Of a stretch of 64,000 nt of DNA, positions 46,096 through 58,828 are shown in pieces (position 1 is the first letter of the stretch; the number at the start of each line of letters is the position of its first letter). The DNA lies in the NCBI GenBank assembly GCA_022575985.1, contig JAKSXM010000007.1, positions 9,736,501 through 9,800,500 of the forward strand, in the 5' to 3' direction. A program made the position numbers and the translations under genes. This stretch comes from Anagrus nilaparvatae. Lineage: Eukaryota; Arthropoda; Insecta; Hymenoptera; Mymaridae. The notes beneath the pieces were generated by a model. The model saw only the letters and a program-made list of their open reading frames with translations. It did no database searches and was not told the origin of the DNA.

Positions 46096-48240
46096 AAGGC
46101 GGCTATTCATTGTTCATAAGTGCTGATGGGAATCCGTGCTAATTTTTCAAAATCAGAAAATCCGAAACCCAAGGTTCAATGTTAAGAATTAAGAATTTTA
46201 AATACCATTAAAAAATAGCTAAGTCAATAGTCAGAAAGTGCTAAGTAGAATTCTTAAAATATCCGAATAAAAATTATATTCAATTAACCAAATATTATAA
46301 TTTAAAAAAAAAATATTATAAAAGGTGTTACATTACTGAATCTGCTGTTTTTTTTGAATTTTTAAAGATTTCTTAATTATCGACGCTACATACATATGTA
46401 AAATCGTATATGTATTAGTATAATATTAGGTTATTTACATACTTTTTATTTAATTATTTAATAATTATGTAATGAAACAAGTAAAACAAATTGGAAATAT
46501 AATCTTTAAGCTTTTATTTACCATATTATTTAAATTTCATTAAGGAGTTAGGTAAATAAAAATGATGACAGAACTGAATGAAACTGGAAAATTATTAAGT
46601 TTAAACATTTTTAAAGTTGAATAAAACTTGGTTTTACCTTTGTTACCACATTAATTTTCATTTTATTGCAAATTAAAAATAGGCAGTTTAACATTGCTCT
46701 TATAGAAATTCATATTTGGAGCTTATAAAAAGTATGATAGTTATGACACAGGGAGATGAAACTAATTAAATATCATAAATAAATTGTCAAAGATTATATT
46801 TCCAATTTATTTTATCTAGGTTACCACATTCAATCATTAATTATTCGGTAAAAACCAAGTTTTAGTAAGTAACATAACCTAAAATAATAATGTTTTTTCA
46901 TAATTTATAAAATTAAAATAACTTTTTTTTGCAATAATATTACTTATATACACATTTTTTAATATTTTTACGACTAATTTTATTTTAAACTGCAAATTAT
47001 AAAAAAAAAATAGCGTCGGTAATGTGGATATTGACTCAAATTTTCTATTTATCCTCCTAACTAAAAGTATGATTGCGATTACACAGATTAAGGAGTTATC
47101 CTTAATCTGTGTAATCGCAATCATACTTTTCACAAGCTCCAAAGGCGGCCATTTATTGTTCATAGGCGCTGATGACAATCCGTGCTAATTTTTCAAAATC
47201 AGAAAATCCGAAACCCAAGGTTCAATGTTAAGAATTAAGAATTTAAAATAGCATTGAAAAATAACTAAATCAAAATTCAGAAAATTCTAAGTAGAATTCT
47301 TAAAATATCCGAATAAAAATTATATTCAATTAACCAAATATTATAATTTTAAGAAATTGCAAAGCCCGGAATTGAATTTTTCCGAATTTGAAGCTGTTCG
47401 TTTTAATGCAAAACTGAAATATGCTTTATATGAATTCGGAAAAATTACTTAAAAAGAAATAAAATTTTTCATTTAGGACTTAATTCTTTCTGTGAAATGC
47501 TCTTCTTAAAATTACTTTTTCCAATTTGTACAGATTTCTTGATAATTTTTTTCTAAAATAAAAAAATTCTAAAACCTATAGTAATTGGTTTGAAAAAAAC
47601 GTTTCGGTTCTTAAAAATTCTGAATTTGGACCCGAATTGCCATCAGCGCTTCTGAACAATAAATGGCCTCCTGAAATTCATTTGAAATTTTCAGTTAATT
47701 ATAAAGTTTTTTAAATTTGCATCCTATTATCAACTTAATATTATTTTTATCCGAATTTTCGGATTTAAACGGCGGATAACCTTGAATATTGTTTTTAGGT
47801 TGGCAACATGCAAATTTGAATGCAAACGTTTGCAAGCAAATTATCATTCCAGGTATTGTAGAATCAGCCTAATAATTAAAAAAAAAATTATCTAAAAATT
47901 TCTGCATTTGATTTGCTTGATTTGTTATTTGATCAATGAGTGTTCATGCCTGAAATAAAAAAGCCTTATCTTTTTTACAATTCTTTGCGATTTTTTTCAA
48001 TGAAAGTAAATATGGATGTATTGATAAAAAATATTTTTATACTATAATTTTATGTAGTTGCTATGCCTACTAAAAATTTTCTTTTGGCAACAACCTATAT
48101 GTAGTAATATAATAATTATATACTGTATTCGCATTTTTTTTTCTATACACTATCTAGTTTTAATAATTTATGCATACACGTGTAACTTTTAATTCGATTA
48201 ATTTAGTTAACTGGAATACTTGAATGCGTTAAGTATAAAT
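46096..48240. repeat. Clustered MITE fragments between receptors 2 and 3
   Basis: 46097-46310 and 47145-47350 are direct copies (GGCGGCYATTYATTGTTCAT, TCAGAAAATCCGAAACCCAA). The second, together with an inverted end at 47635-47672, forms a TIR element of about 530 bp. 46322-46870 is related, inverted, to the 30559-30988 MITE (ATTATCGACGCTACATACAT). No exons seen; 47680-48240 holds only AT-rich receptor upstream DNA. Confidence 0.6.
47066..47134. repeat. Perfect short hairpin
   Basis: AAGTATGATTGCGATTACAC, then AGATTAAG is followed after 7 bases (GAGTTAT) by its exact complement, giving a stem of about 29-30 bp. Part of the same motif occurs at 30748-30775. Confidence 0.85.
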
Positions 48241-48255
48241 AAAAAATTATAAAAA

Positions 48256-50876
48256 ATGACAATTTTAGAATTTCCATTTAAATGTTTATCATTATATGGA
48301 ATTTGGATGCCTAGAAATATAAATAGTTCAAAAAAAAAAATTGGATACATTTTTTATCAATGTTTAATAGCAATTTTTCATTTCTTAATGTCGTTTACTG
48401 TTATTTCTTATTTTGTTAAAGTTTTTACATCAAATGCAAAATATGACAATCAATTGTTGTTATTATTTATTCATTTATTGGCATTTATAAAATTTTTGTT
48501 CTTTATTATCCATAGAAGCAAAATTATTGATTTGAATGATTATTTGTTGTCTGATAAATTAATGCCAGTAGATGACACAGAAAAAGAAGCAGAAAAGAAA
48601 TTTGAAGTTTTTTTAAGGTAATAATGAAAATTTGATTATTTTGATAAATTTAATTAAAATTTTTTTTTAATTTTAGAATAGCACTTTCAATGATGCTAAT
48701 ATTTGGTTTTATCCTAACATCAATGTACAATTCTTTACCATTATTAATTAAAACTGATGATAAATATACATTACCACAATATGCACATGTTTATTTAGAA
48801 ATAAATGATAGTAATTATTGGATATTTTATATGCATCAAGTTATTGCAATTACTTATGATTCTATGTGGATTGTATCAATTGATGTTATTATTGTTGGAT
48901 TTATCATATGTGCTTATAATCAATTAAAGTTATTAGAAGGTAGAATTGAAAAATTACCAGATATGACAAATAAATATTTAATTGATAATCCAAATGAAAA
49001 GAGATTAAATGTTGAAATTAAATTTTTTTCTAAAATTATTGAACAACATCAAATGATTTTTGAGTAAGTTTGTCAAAAATCATTATCAAATACGTGATCA
49101 AATATATGTTATTTAATTTTTATTTCAGTTATGCTGAGATGATAAATTATACATTTAAAGAAATTTTTGGATTACAATTTGTTTGTAGTGCTATTTTAAT
49201 CAGCATTAATATATTTTTGTTATCAACTCAAGGATTTGATTTCATGAATACAATATTTAATATTTTATACACATTAGGCTTATTGATAGATTTGTTTATT
49301 TATTGTTTGACTGCAAATGAAGTTAGATATAAAGTATGACATTAATAGTATATTACGATCCTAGGCCAGAAAAATAAAGGATGGCCCAAATGATTTGGGC
49401 CAAATCGCACGTAAATTAAACTGAGATTTGGGTCATTTTTTGTTTGTGGCCGAGGGTTGTATAAAATTTTTTTTGTGGCTGTGGCAAGAAAGTACACACA
49501 TCGTTTGGAAAATACGTACTTTCGGGCCGCAGTCAAAAAAAAAAAAAAATTTCATATCATCTTAAATATCGAATTAATTATTTTATTCTTAGAGTGAAGA
49601 GATTGGCGATAATTTGTATTTTATGGATTGGATTACGCTAACTTTAGAATCAAGGAAAACTATTATTATTATGATGACGAGGTCATCACAACCAATAATT
49701 ATTCGATGTGGGCCATTAATTGAGTTTTCTAATGAGTCATCGGTAAAAGTAAGTACCTATATAGTTAATATTTTATTCAATTATTTTCTATTTATTTATA
49801 AAACAATAACTTTCATTGGTGAAATTTCAATTTTCTTAGTTTCGGATAATAAAACTGTGGTTTCTAATCCTTCTGTAAATTAATTATAATATAATTATTC
49901 AAATTTTTTAAGACATTAATTATTGCTCTTGGTAAAAAAAAATATCCTTAACGGTAGGCTATACTTCAATTTTTACCCTTGTGTTTACCTCAAGGATACA
50001 AATACGTTTAGTCTTTCGCAAAAGCTTTAGACTATATTAAAGTCATGGAAAACAAAGTTGTGTCCTTGAAGAAAAATAATGATAATTTTTGATTAGGGAG
50101 CATTCCGACTTGAAAAATATTTTTTCGTTTTTTTTTTTCTTAAATGGCTTTAATTTATCTTCAATTCTCTTATAAAAAAAAAGTTATAAAAGAATTTTGA
50201 ACGCACTGCAATGTAAATTAAATTGCATACTTAATCTTTAAACGCGTTTATTTCAACACACTATCTTTGAAATTCGCGGGCAGGTTTGCGGAAAAATTAC
50301 TGAATTGATTTTAATTTTTTTTTCTTTTTGAAAATTTTATTTAATTGAAACTAGATGCTCGATTTTTGAATTTTTACCTCAAAGTTATCTTTTTTGAGCA
50401 ATTTTAGCCTGAAACTTTGAGCATTTTTTTCGTCTTCCGTAAAATTTTTTTCAAATTCAAAATTTGAAAATCTAAAAACGAGTTTCCCTCGAGCTAAGTA
50501 TCAAAATTAACGTCATATGTGCCCTTCTACGAAAAGAAAACAAAAAAGAAATTCTTTTTGTAATATGTAATACTTATGTAAACAATTTTTTTTTAATTTT
50601 TACAATATTTTTTGTACTTTTTTGACAATTCACTTTAAAATATTCTAAAAACTTGTCTCAATGCGTAATGCCCTCCTTAATAATAAATTTTCATTAACTT
50701 TTACTCCTACTGGAATAAATAGATATTTTTCTTTGGCATCTTTTAGAAATTGCATAAATTTTTGTTTCTCTATTTAAATTTTAAAAACTCTTCTGTAATA
50801 AATTAAATTATATTTGTTTTAGATATTAAAAGCGTCCTACAGTGCTTTTAATATGATGAAAACTGCATCCACATGA
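48256..50876 (+). CDS. Odorant receptor (7tm_6), complete, five exons (387 aa)
   Basis: The third complete receptor of the tandem array. Exons are 48256-48617, 48677-49063, 49129-49333, 49593-49748 and 50823-50876 (1164 nt, no internal stop, GT/AG throughout, phases 2, 2, 0, 0, as in the two upstream genes). The start is MTILEFPFKCLSLYGIWMPR. Family features are LLEGRIEKLPDMTNKYL in exon 2, EIFGLQFVCSAILISINIFL in exon 3, YFMDWITLTLESRKTIIIMM and QPIIIRCGPLIEFSNESS in exon 4, and ILKASYSAFNMMKTAST at the end. It is clearly related to but well diverged from the other two. The promoter side has AGTATAAATA at 48233. Introns 3 and 4 are enlarged, intron 3 by a dispersed repeat. Confidence 0.93.
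49345..49550. repeat. Dispersed repeat, copy 2 (in receptor intron 3)
   Basis: Same family as 38-215. It contains GGCCCAAATGATTTGGGCC, a short perfect palindrome at 49384-49402. The small minus-strand open frame is not a gene. Confidence 0.6.
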
Positions 50877-51556
50877 AGAAAGAAAATTTAACAAAGAAAT
50901 ATCAATTTTTTTTTTACTTTTTAAATTATAAATTTTTAAATGCATATTTACTAATTTTTTTGCAAAAATAATATTATTTTAAAATTATTATTAATATATA
51001 ATAATAAAATATTTAAAATTTACCAAAGATGAGAAGAATTTGATGAATGATAAGAATGCACTAAAGTCTAGATTACAATCTTTATGTAGTTTTAATAAAT
51101 CAATTTAGGGTTAATTTTATCAGTCAATAAGGAACCAGTAAATTTTTTTCATAATTATTTTATTATAGTGATAATTTCGGTAGTCTCATTACTACCCTCT
51201 TCAGACTAAAATACAAAAAAAATAAAATATTTTAATAAAAAAAAACAAATTTTTATAACATAAAAACTTTTGTTAATTTTTTACCTTATTATAATAAAAA
51301 TATAAATATAAATAACATGTAAATTTTTTACATATGTCAATTCTTAATCTGCCTGTATTTTTTATGAATCATTATATTAAATTTTCATTTATATTATTAC
51401 AATTTAAACACAATATTATTTTTAATGTTAAATTTTTTCGTTTTTAATCACGCATGGTTTCTAGCAGACTATAAATTTTAAATTCTCAATGTAAACATTA
51501 CATGACAGTCATAACGTAGTACCACATGTCGATAAAATCATTTTTCCCGGTAATAT
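50877..51556. other. Receptor 3' flank and AT-rich spacer
   Basis: No gene recognised. It may contain 3' untranslated sequence of the third receptor and the 3' flank of the Penelope relic. Confidence 0.35.
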
Positions 51557-51883
51557 TCAAAACTTTTTTTGTCGTATTAACATAATCGAATTTTTATATA
51601 CTACTTTTAAATTTGACGTATCTTCCTTCCTATTAATTGTGTTATTTTTATAATATTGAATGTTTAACTTTTCATAAAATTTTCTTTTATATTTATGTGT
51701 TTCATAACCCAAAATATCAACATTACTTAAATCAAAATTATGATTTGTAAGAATAGTATGTTTTGCTAAAGCATTTAAAAAATTTTTATTTTTTATATCA
51801 CAACTATGTTCATCTAACCTAGTCTGTAATTGTCTACCACTTTCCCCAATGTAACCAGTAGCTTCTGTTAAGAATAGTCTCAA
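51557..51883 (-). pseudogene. Penelope-like element GIY-YIG endonuclease relic
   Basis: The minus-strand frame contains TGYIGESGRQLQTRLDEHSC, ALAKHTILTNHNFDLSNVDI and ETHKYKRKFYEKLNI. This is the pattern of the C-terminal GIY-YIG nuclease of Penelope retroelements (YIGETGRxLxTRLxEH, later AxAxH and YKRxFxExLxI). The zinc-finger segment that normally precedes it is gone. Upstream, near 51866, the sequence abruptly changes to a fragment of the element's reverse transcriptase on the opposite strand, so the copy is rearranged and dead. Confidence 0.8.
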
Positions 51884-51961
51884 TATTAAGAATCTATTAG
51901 AAAATAATATAGTACCTAATGATTATGTTTGTATATCTTTAGATGTAGTTGGGTTGTATTA
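51866..51961 (+). pseudogene. Penelope-like reverse-transcriptase fragment (motif A)
   Basis: The plus-strand frame reads SLNIKNLLENNIVPNDYVCI, then SLDVVGLY and a stop. SLDVVxLF is the Penelope reverse-transcriptase motif A. It abuts the GIY-YIG relic in opposite orientation. Confidence 0.6.
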
Positions 51962-52171
51962 AACATTAATATTAATATTAAACCAAATTATGCAAACCAA
52001 ATAATTATTCATTTTACTATATTTACTTTAGTATATTTACTTATATTTATTAAAGATATTTGATATTGTTACCTAATTGTAATAATCTATTTTATTTTAT
52101 TTACTATGTATATATTGATTAACTAATTGTAAAAGAGTGTTACTGTATTTTGTTTTTATATAAATAAATCT

Positions 52172-52172
52172 C

Positions 52173-52216
<44 letters not shown>
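52172..52216. repeat. (AAT)n microsatellite
   Basis: About 15 uninterrupted AAT units just beyond the Penelope fragment. Confidence 0.9.
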
Positions 52217-53415
52217 TTACACTTTTTATATACTTTTGTTTATTAAATAAAAAAATCTTGTGATAAACTCTAAATTTTTTATTTATTTTTGTTTGTTTAC
52301 ATGAAAAATCTTTCCAACTAATTTAAATTTCTCTTTTGAGTGACAAGAGGTAACTAAAACTAAATATCGTTTGAACCTCTGAAAAGTACGAAAAACAAAA
52401 ATAAAATCTTTAATGAATTAGAAATATATGATTTTAACGTTCGTTATTTTTTATAATAATTAATTGATGTTAAATGGTCTATTCACGAACGAAGGATGTT
52501 AACTAAAAAATATTCATTTTATTATATTAATATCAGAATTTTTATAGAAAATTATTGAAAAATAATTTAAACTATGCAAAAACAAATAAAAAAAATACCT
52601 AGGTACTCTGTTTAAATTTGTTCTCTACACGATTATTACGACTCAACTTTAATTTAGCATAGTGTAAACTTAAGATTAGTTTTGATTTCTGATACATTCT
52701 GGACGTAAAAACTAAAAATACTGGACTTTCTTTCTTAATTGCAGGGGCATCGGTAGTGTGACCCGTTTCATAACCTGAAGGATTATTTATTTTTTTATTT
52801 ATACCAAATCTAAGTTTCTGCAGTTAATTAAATTACAAAAACATATTAAATTATATTAATCCAAAATCTTGCGGTAAAACATATTATTTATTTAATAAAA
52901 AAAATTTTTAATTTATCTTGTTCCAATGTATCAAACACAGTGCTCTTTCTTTTTCTTATGCTTAGTAATTTGTATACGCCTTGGTAATTTGTATCTCCAC
53001 CTCTATACTTTGGAAAAAATTAAGGGGAGGCTTTTTCTCTATCCTTATTTATTAATAAAATAGTGTATCATTCATATAGAGTTATATTTCAATCAATTTA
53101 TATTACAGGTACTATACTATATACAGCACGGGAAAAGAAATCATGAAGTAAATTTAGTAAAAATATAATTATGTACTAATTGAAAATTTTCCATTATAAA
53201 ATTATTATTAATAAAATTCATTGAAAAATTAAGTTTCGAAACTGAAATTCAGAATAAAACAAATGCAAGAAATTTTTCAAATCAAATATTTTATTAAATA
53301 ATTAATTGCAGAATTAAATTTTAGCAATTGAAAAGTTGAATCAAGTATTAAGTTTAAGAAAAATTAAATTTCGAAAATAAATTTCAGAATTGAACAAATG
53401 CAATTAATTTATCAG
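52217..53415. other. AT-rich spacer
   Basis: No gene, RNA or repeat recognised. Confidence 0.35.
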
Positions 53416-53419
53416 ATAA

Positions 53420-54085
53420 AGTGTTACCGTGAAACAGATTGTGTTTACTAATTGAAAAAATAGATGAATCCTCGGAGGGCTAAGTTTATCCAATATTATT
53501 CATGAATATTTTTAAATTAAATGAATTTAAAAGTAATTTCGATTGAAAAATCAAACATCGAATTCATATTCAGATCGATAGATTCGATTGAAAATTACTG
53601 ACAAATTCTATGTACTATACTTGTATTTTTCAAGAAGTTTTAAAAAAGTTTGTTTTGTATTTAATAAATAACTTTAAAAATTAAGGCCAATGATAATAAT
53701 ATTAATAATTTTTGCTATAGTTATAAAGAAATTATAAAAATAAGTTTAGTTTGTTCTGTTTATAATAAATTATAACAATTTAATACAAATAAATATTAAA
53801 TAATTTTGCTATAATTACAATGCCTGAATATTTTGTATACGATAATTTATTGATTACTGTAAGAGTTTTAGGGGGTCTTTTCGACCTTTTTACATTGAAA
53901 AAAAATTGTAAAATTTGTTACAACGGTATATGATAGCTATTTTTTAAACAAAGGTCAAAATATTGATCAAAATATTTAAACCTTGCATACAGTTGTGTGT
54001 GTTATTCAAATTGACCAATTCGTGGACGGGTCAATGTTAAAAAAATAGATACTACGTATAAAATTAAAATAAATAATTGCGAAGA
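53420..54085. repeat. Repeat family A, copy 3
   Basis: The most complete copy. It is matched by 17140-18707 and the complement of 40328-40870. The adjoining 54086-54120 preserves the empty LINE target. No coding potential. Confidence 0.8.
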
Positions 54086-54120
54086 ATATATATTGAAAAT
54101 TTGTTGATGCTGATACAGTA

Positions 54121-54598
54121 TGGCGAAAAACTGTTACGTGACTATTAGCTGAAAATTAACCAATTTATTGGTTCAATTAATAAAAATATCACATTATTAG
54201 CTAAGTGGCCGAAAGTTACTCTTATTATTTGATCTTTTTAAATTTAGTTTAATTATAAAATTTTAAATACTTAATTTTTTTCATAAAAATAAAAAAAAAA
54301 TATTTTCTAAATTTAATCAAAGTTAAAAAAAAAAATATTTATTATAAATTACGTTACAAAAACTTTGTGCTTCTTGTCCAAATTTTGCCATTAAAAAGTT
54401 TAGTTTTTCCATTAAAAAAATTTTTGGTTCTTTTTTTTAATAATTTTCTAGATACATATTGCTTCAACATTAAACTTAATTATGAACTTGATGTTCGTTT
54501 ATTCGTGTAAATAAATTCTGTTCATTGTGGTATTTTTATTAATTTAACCAATAAATTGGTTAATTTTCAAGTAATAGGAATGTAACAGTGTTTCTCCA
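54121..54598. mobile_element. TA-flanked MITE
   Basis: The termini TGGCGAAAAACTG and its complement CAGTGTTTCTCCA have TA at 54119-54120 and 54599-54600. Arms of about 70 bases include AAAATTAACCAATTTATTGG. A truncated copy lies at 36345-36682. Confidence 0.8.
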
Positions 54599-54904
54599 TA
54601 GTATATTAAGTTTGCTCGTCAGTAGACTCCTAATACACCTTATCTAGACACCATTTAATTATTTAAAAAACAAAAAATATTAAAAATATAAAATTATTTT
54701 TTTTGAAATTTTATGTAAGCACTATTATTATACTGCAAACTTTAACAAAGTTATTTCAATGAATTTGGCTCAAAATTTGATACTCAAAAATTAATTTTTT
54801 TCGTTCCTCAAAGAGGAACCATTGTGAAATTTCGATTTTTGATTTTTTGGCATATAAACACGTTTTGAGACCCCAGGAAGCTAAAAAACCGGTTTTTAAA
54901 AAAA

Positions 54905-54947
54905 GTATGTGTGTGTATGTATGTGTGTGTGTGTGTGTGTGTGTGTA

Positions 54948-54986
<39 letters not shown>
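54905..54986. repeat. (GT)n microsatellite
   Basis: About 80 bases of TG/TATG. The open frame crossing it is an artefact. Confidence 0.95.
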
Positions 54987-54987
<1 letters not shown>

Positions 54988-54999
54988 ATTGGTATTTCA

Positions 55000-55975
55000 C
55001 AAACATTATGGAGTTAAGACCTAATTTTTTTTTCAAAAATTTTTTCACCAAAAAAGCTCGAGGTACTTTTTTTTTTTTTAATTTGGATGTAATACCTCAT
55101 TTATTTCCACGAAAGTACTTATATTTGAAAGTATGGTTTTTAATCTATATCTTGAATCGGATACTTAATTTTTTGAAAATTTTTTTCCCAAAATTTTTTT
55201 CATGAAAAAATACAAAAAAAAACTAATTTTTTTTTTTCTTTTTGGACGTAGTACCTAATTTATTTCTATGAAAGTACTAGTTTTAGAAAGTTTGTTTATA
55301 GTCATTTTTTGGATTTAATACCGAATTTTTAAAAAATTTTTTTCTTAAAATTAAAAAAACAAAAAAATTAAAAAACCTGCAATATTTTTTTTTTTTTTAT
55401 GTAATACCTCATTTTAATTTGAAAATATTGCTACCGGTTATGTTTCACAACCGTTATGAAATCAAGACCTAATTTTTTTTTTTAAATTTTTTTACCAAAA
55501 AAGCTCTAGGTACATTTTTTTTTGTTTAATTTGGATGTAATACCTCATTTATTTCCACGAAAGTACTTATATTTGAAAGTATAGTATTTACTCGATATCT
55601 CGAATCTGATACTTAATTTTTTAAAAACTTTTTTCCAAAATTTTCGTCATAAAAAAATACAAAAAATACTAAATTTTTTTTCTCTTTGGACGAAGTACCT
55701 AATTTATTTCTATGAGAGTACTAGTTTTAGAAAGTTCGTTTATAGTAATTTTTTGGATCTGATACCGAATTTTCGCAAAAGTTTTAAAAACTGCAATTTT
55801 TTTTTTGTTTCTGTATGTAATACTTCATACAGTTCCATGAAAGTACTTATATTTGAAAATATGGTTTTTACTCGATATCTCGAATCTGATAATTAATTTT
55901 TTGTAAATTTGTTCCAAAACTTTTAATCAATAAAACAAACTTTTAAAAGTTAATAGATATGTATGTATGATTGCA
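55000..55975. repeat. Tandem array with alternating unit types
   Basis: Units of about 130-160 bases share GTARTACYTNATTTATTTC and GAAAGTACT. Two consecutive types (start about 55084 and 55243) recur in the same order at 55532 and 55685, and a third, shorter type at 55400 recurs at about 55812. This gives a higher-order period of roughly 440 bases. Inverted and dispersed relatives lie at 32340-33020 and 59755-60150. The flank at 56030-56075 (GAGGAACCTTAGTGCCAGCT) matches the border of the 32340 copy, so the array probably sits inside a mobile element. Confidence 0.75.
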
Positions 55976-56579
55976 TGCTTGTAATCGGTTATATCTGTGG
56001 CATATTGAAGTATTAAGCTCATTGTTGAACCTTAGAGGAACCTTAGTGCCAGCTAGTTGGCAGGGTATTTTTCTTATGAAAAAAAGATGTAAAATTAGAT
56101 TTTTTTAGTTAAAATGATGGATACTTATAATTTAAAAATTAGTTTTTAGATTAAAAATGGTTGTTAAGGCACTACTAAAAGTTTGGAAGTAATTAATAGG
56201 ATCAATTTAAAATTAAATTTCTAAACCCAAAAATTTTTTACAAAAAGTAAAATTAGATTTTAAGTATCAAAATCTTAAGATATCGCGAAGTTAAGAAATT
56301 TTAATCCTTAAATTAAATTAATCAGAACATTCATTCTTGTAACGTATATATGTCAACCCTTATTACCTTACTAAATCTTTGACTAAACTGTGAATATCTC
56401 CGACCCTAATTGATATTAAGGGAAAATATTCTAGGAATTTAATCTTCATAATATATCTTCAAAAAAAGCCAGATTTGGCTTCTTTGCAACAACCATATTT
56501 ATTTTGTAACCTGAAAAATGGCTTTTTTCGATTTCAAAAATTTCAAAAAATTTTCGATTTCAAAAATTTCAAGGTTTTA
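55976..56579. other. AT-rich spacer and end of the tandem-repeat element
   Basis: No genes. Short tandem copies of ATTTCAAAAATTTC lie at 56530-56570. Confidence 0.35.
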
Positions 56580-56581
56580 TA

Positions 56582-58828
56582 AGGCTATTTACATAACTAC
56601 GTGACTTCCAAGATGGCGATTTTTTTTTGCCAAACATTGTGTTTATTTACATAGGGTTTATATGAGAGCTGTCCACAAATGTATAATAAAAAAATGATTA
56701 AAGATGTTTTTTCAAAAAGCAAGTGAAAAAATAAATAAATAATTATTTAGTGCTTTTATTTTAAAAAAAATTATTGCCATAAATGTTTTAAAGTATAATG
56801 AAAATTAATAAAATTAAGAAAGTGTGATAGGTTATAATTTTAGAAATCAGTAATAAACTTAAAAATAATTAATTCTAAAGGAAATTAAACATAAAAAACA
56901 AGTTGTTAGTGAATATTTAATCATTAAAGTATTATTAAAATCAAATTTTATAAAGTTTTGTGTCAGATTAGCTGTGTAATGTGGTAACGATTTAAAGAAA
57001 CTTGGATCCTAAAAGAAGAATTTGCTAGTTGCTTATAATTTTCAGCATAATAGATACAAAGAAAATACGTTATTGAATCATCAAAAACTTTTTTTTTATG
57101 TTGTGACAATTTTTATTTAGCTCAAAAAGCTAAATTAAAAAATTAATGATGTACCGCCAAGTAACACTTTATTTCTTATTCCAGGCAATAAGCCAAAAGT
57201 TTTTGACTTTGAGGTATTTATTTAAGGCCACCTTTTCAAAAATTAAAATTCGTAATGCACTTTTTTTTTATTTCATTTTCTTGCTTAAAAACATTTCAAG
57301 AGTGTATAAAAAAATTTTCAAGCCAAAAAAAATATATGTTTTTGAGATATTTTGATTTTTATAGGACGGATTCATATGAAAACATAAGCATTTAAAAACT
57401 TTAAACGCGTTTATCTCAACACTACTTTTTTAAATCGGTTCCAGTTCTAACTCAAAAACTTATTCAGCTATTGACCTAAATCTTGGTTCATTTTATTTGT
57501 AATTGTAGTGCCAAGTGCTGGAACTAGAAGATCAGAAAAAAGTGGATTAGAAAATTTTTTATTGACCATATTAGGCGTTTTTTTGTACTTAAAAATCTCC
57601 ATTTTTCGTTTTTGGCGCACAAAATAGTCAATTTTTGGAATTTTTGCAAACTTTTAGTTCCAGCACTTGAGAAGTGTATAGGAAATAAAATGCTTTTTTA
57701 TTTTTTTGTTTCGAATGCCCACAATAGGCGCTAGGTGTGGAACCGTTTTTTACTTTTTTTTTTCAGCCTCTACTTTGACGCCCTCTATAAAATGTAAAAA
57801 ATTTGGGAAATAAAAATAGTAATTTTTTTTGTATTCTTTGATAGTTTTGTAACAATTTTTAAAAAAATTTGAAGTTCTTGTATAATAAAATAACTAAAAA
57901 AAAAGATGTTTAAAATTCATTAAAATCAGATAAAATAATGAAAAGGGGGCCTTAAATAAAAAAGCTCTATAAATTTTATTTTTCACTTCAAATAAATCAT
58001 TTACATCTTTGATAGGGTATTTCAGTCTTCAGATCTATTTTTTGATAAATTCTTATGTCTAAGTTGAAGCAGCTTAAAGATCTGAAAAAAATTATTTTCC
58101 TATGAGCAAACATTATTGAATGCCTGATCAAAAATCTAGGTGATTTGTTTAAAGTGAAAAATAAAATTTATAGAGCTTTTTTATTTAAATAAATACCTCA
58201 AAGTCAAAAACTTTTAGCTTATTGCCTGGAATAAGAAATAAAGTGTTACTTGGCGGTACATCTTTAATTTTTTAATTTAGCTTTTTGAGCTAAATAAAAA
58301 TTGTCACAACATAAAAATAAAGTTTTTGATGATTCAATAACGTTTTTTCTTTGTATCTATTATGCTGAAAATTATAAGCAACTAGCAAATTCTTCTTTTA
58401 GGATCCAAGTTTCTTTAAATCGTTACCACATTAAACAGCTAATCTGACACAAAACTTTATAAAATATGATTTTAATAATACTTTAATGATTAAATATTCA
58501 CTAACAACTTGTTTTTTATGTTTAATTTTATTTAAAATTAATTATTTTTAAGTTTATTACTAATTTCTAAAATTATAACCTATCACACTTTCTTAATTTT
58601 ATTAATTTTCATTATACTTTAAAACATTTATGGCAATAATTTTTTTTAAAATAAAAGCACTAAATAATTATTTATTTATTTTTTCACTTGCTTTTTGAAA
58701 AAACATCTTTAATCATTTTTTAATTATACATTTGTGGACAGCTCGCATATAAACCCTATGTAAATAAACACAATGTTTGGCAAAAAAAAATCGCCATCTT
58801 GGAAGTCACGTGGTTATGTAAATAGCCT
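56582..58828. mobile_element. TA-flanked foldback element with about 650-bp arms
   Basis: AGGCTATTTACATAACTACG after TA (56580-56581) is matched by its complement before TA (58829-58830). Arms 56582-57227 and 58187-58828 are almost identical, including TTCCAAGATGGCGATTTTTT and AACACTTTATTTCTTATTCC. A further inner inverted pair lies at 57945-58010 and 58135-58185. The open frame near 57146 lies in an arm and is not protein-like. Confidence 0.8.

Noticed and set aside
54909..55205. 98-residue open frame starting with alternating Cys/Val
   Set aside because: It is the translation of a GT microsatellite followed by tandem repeats.
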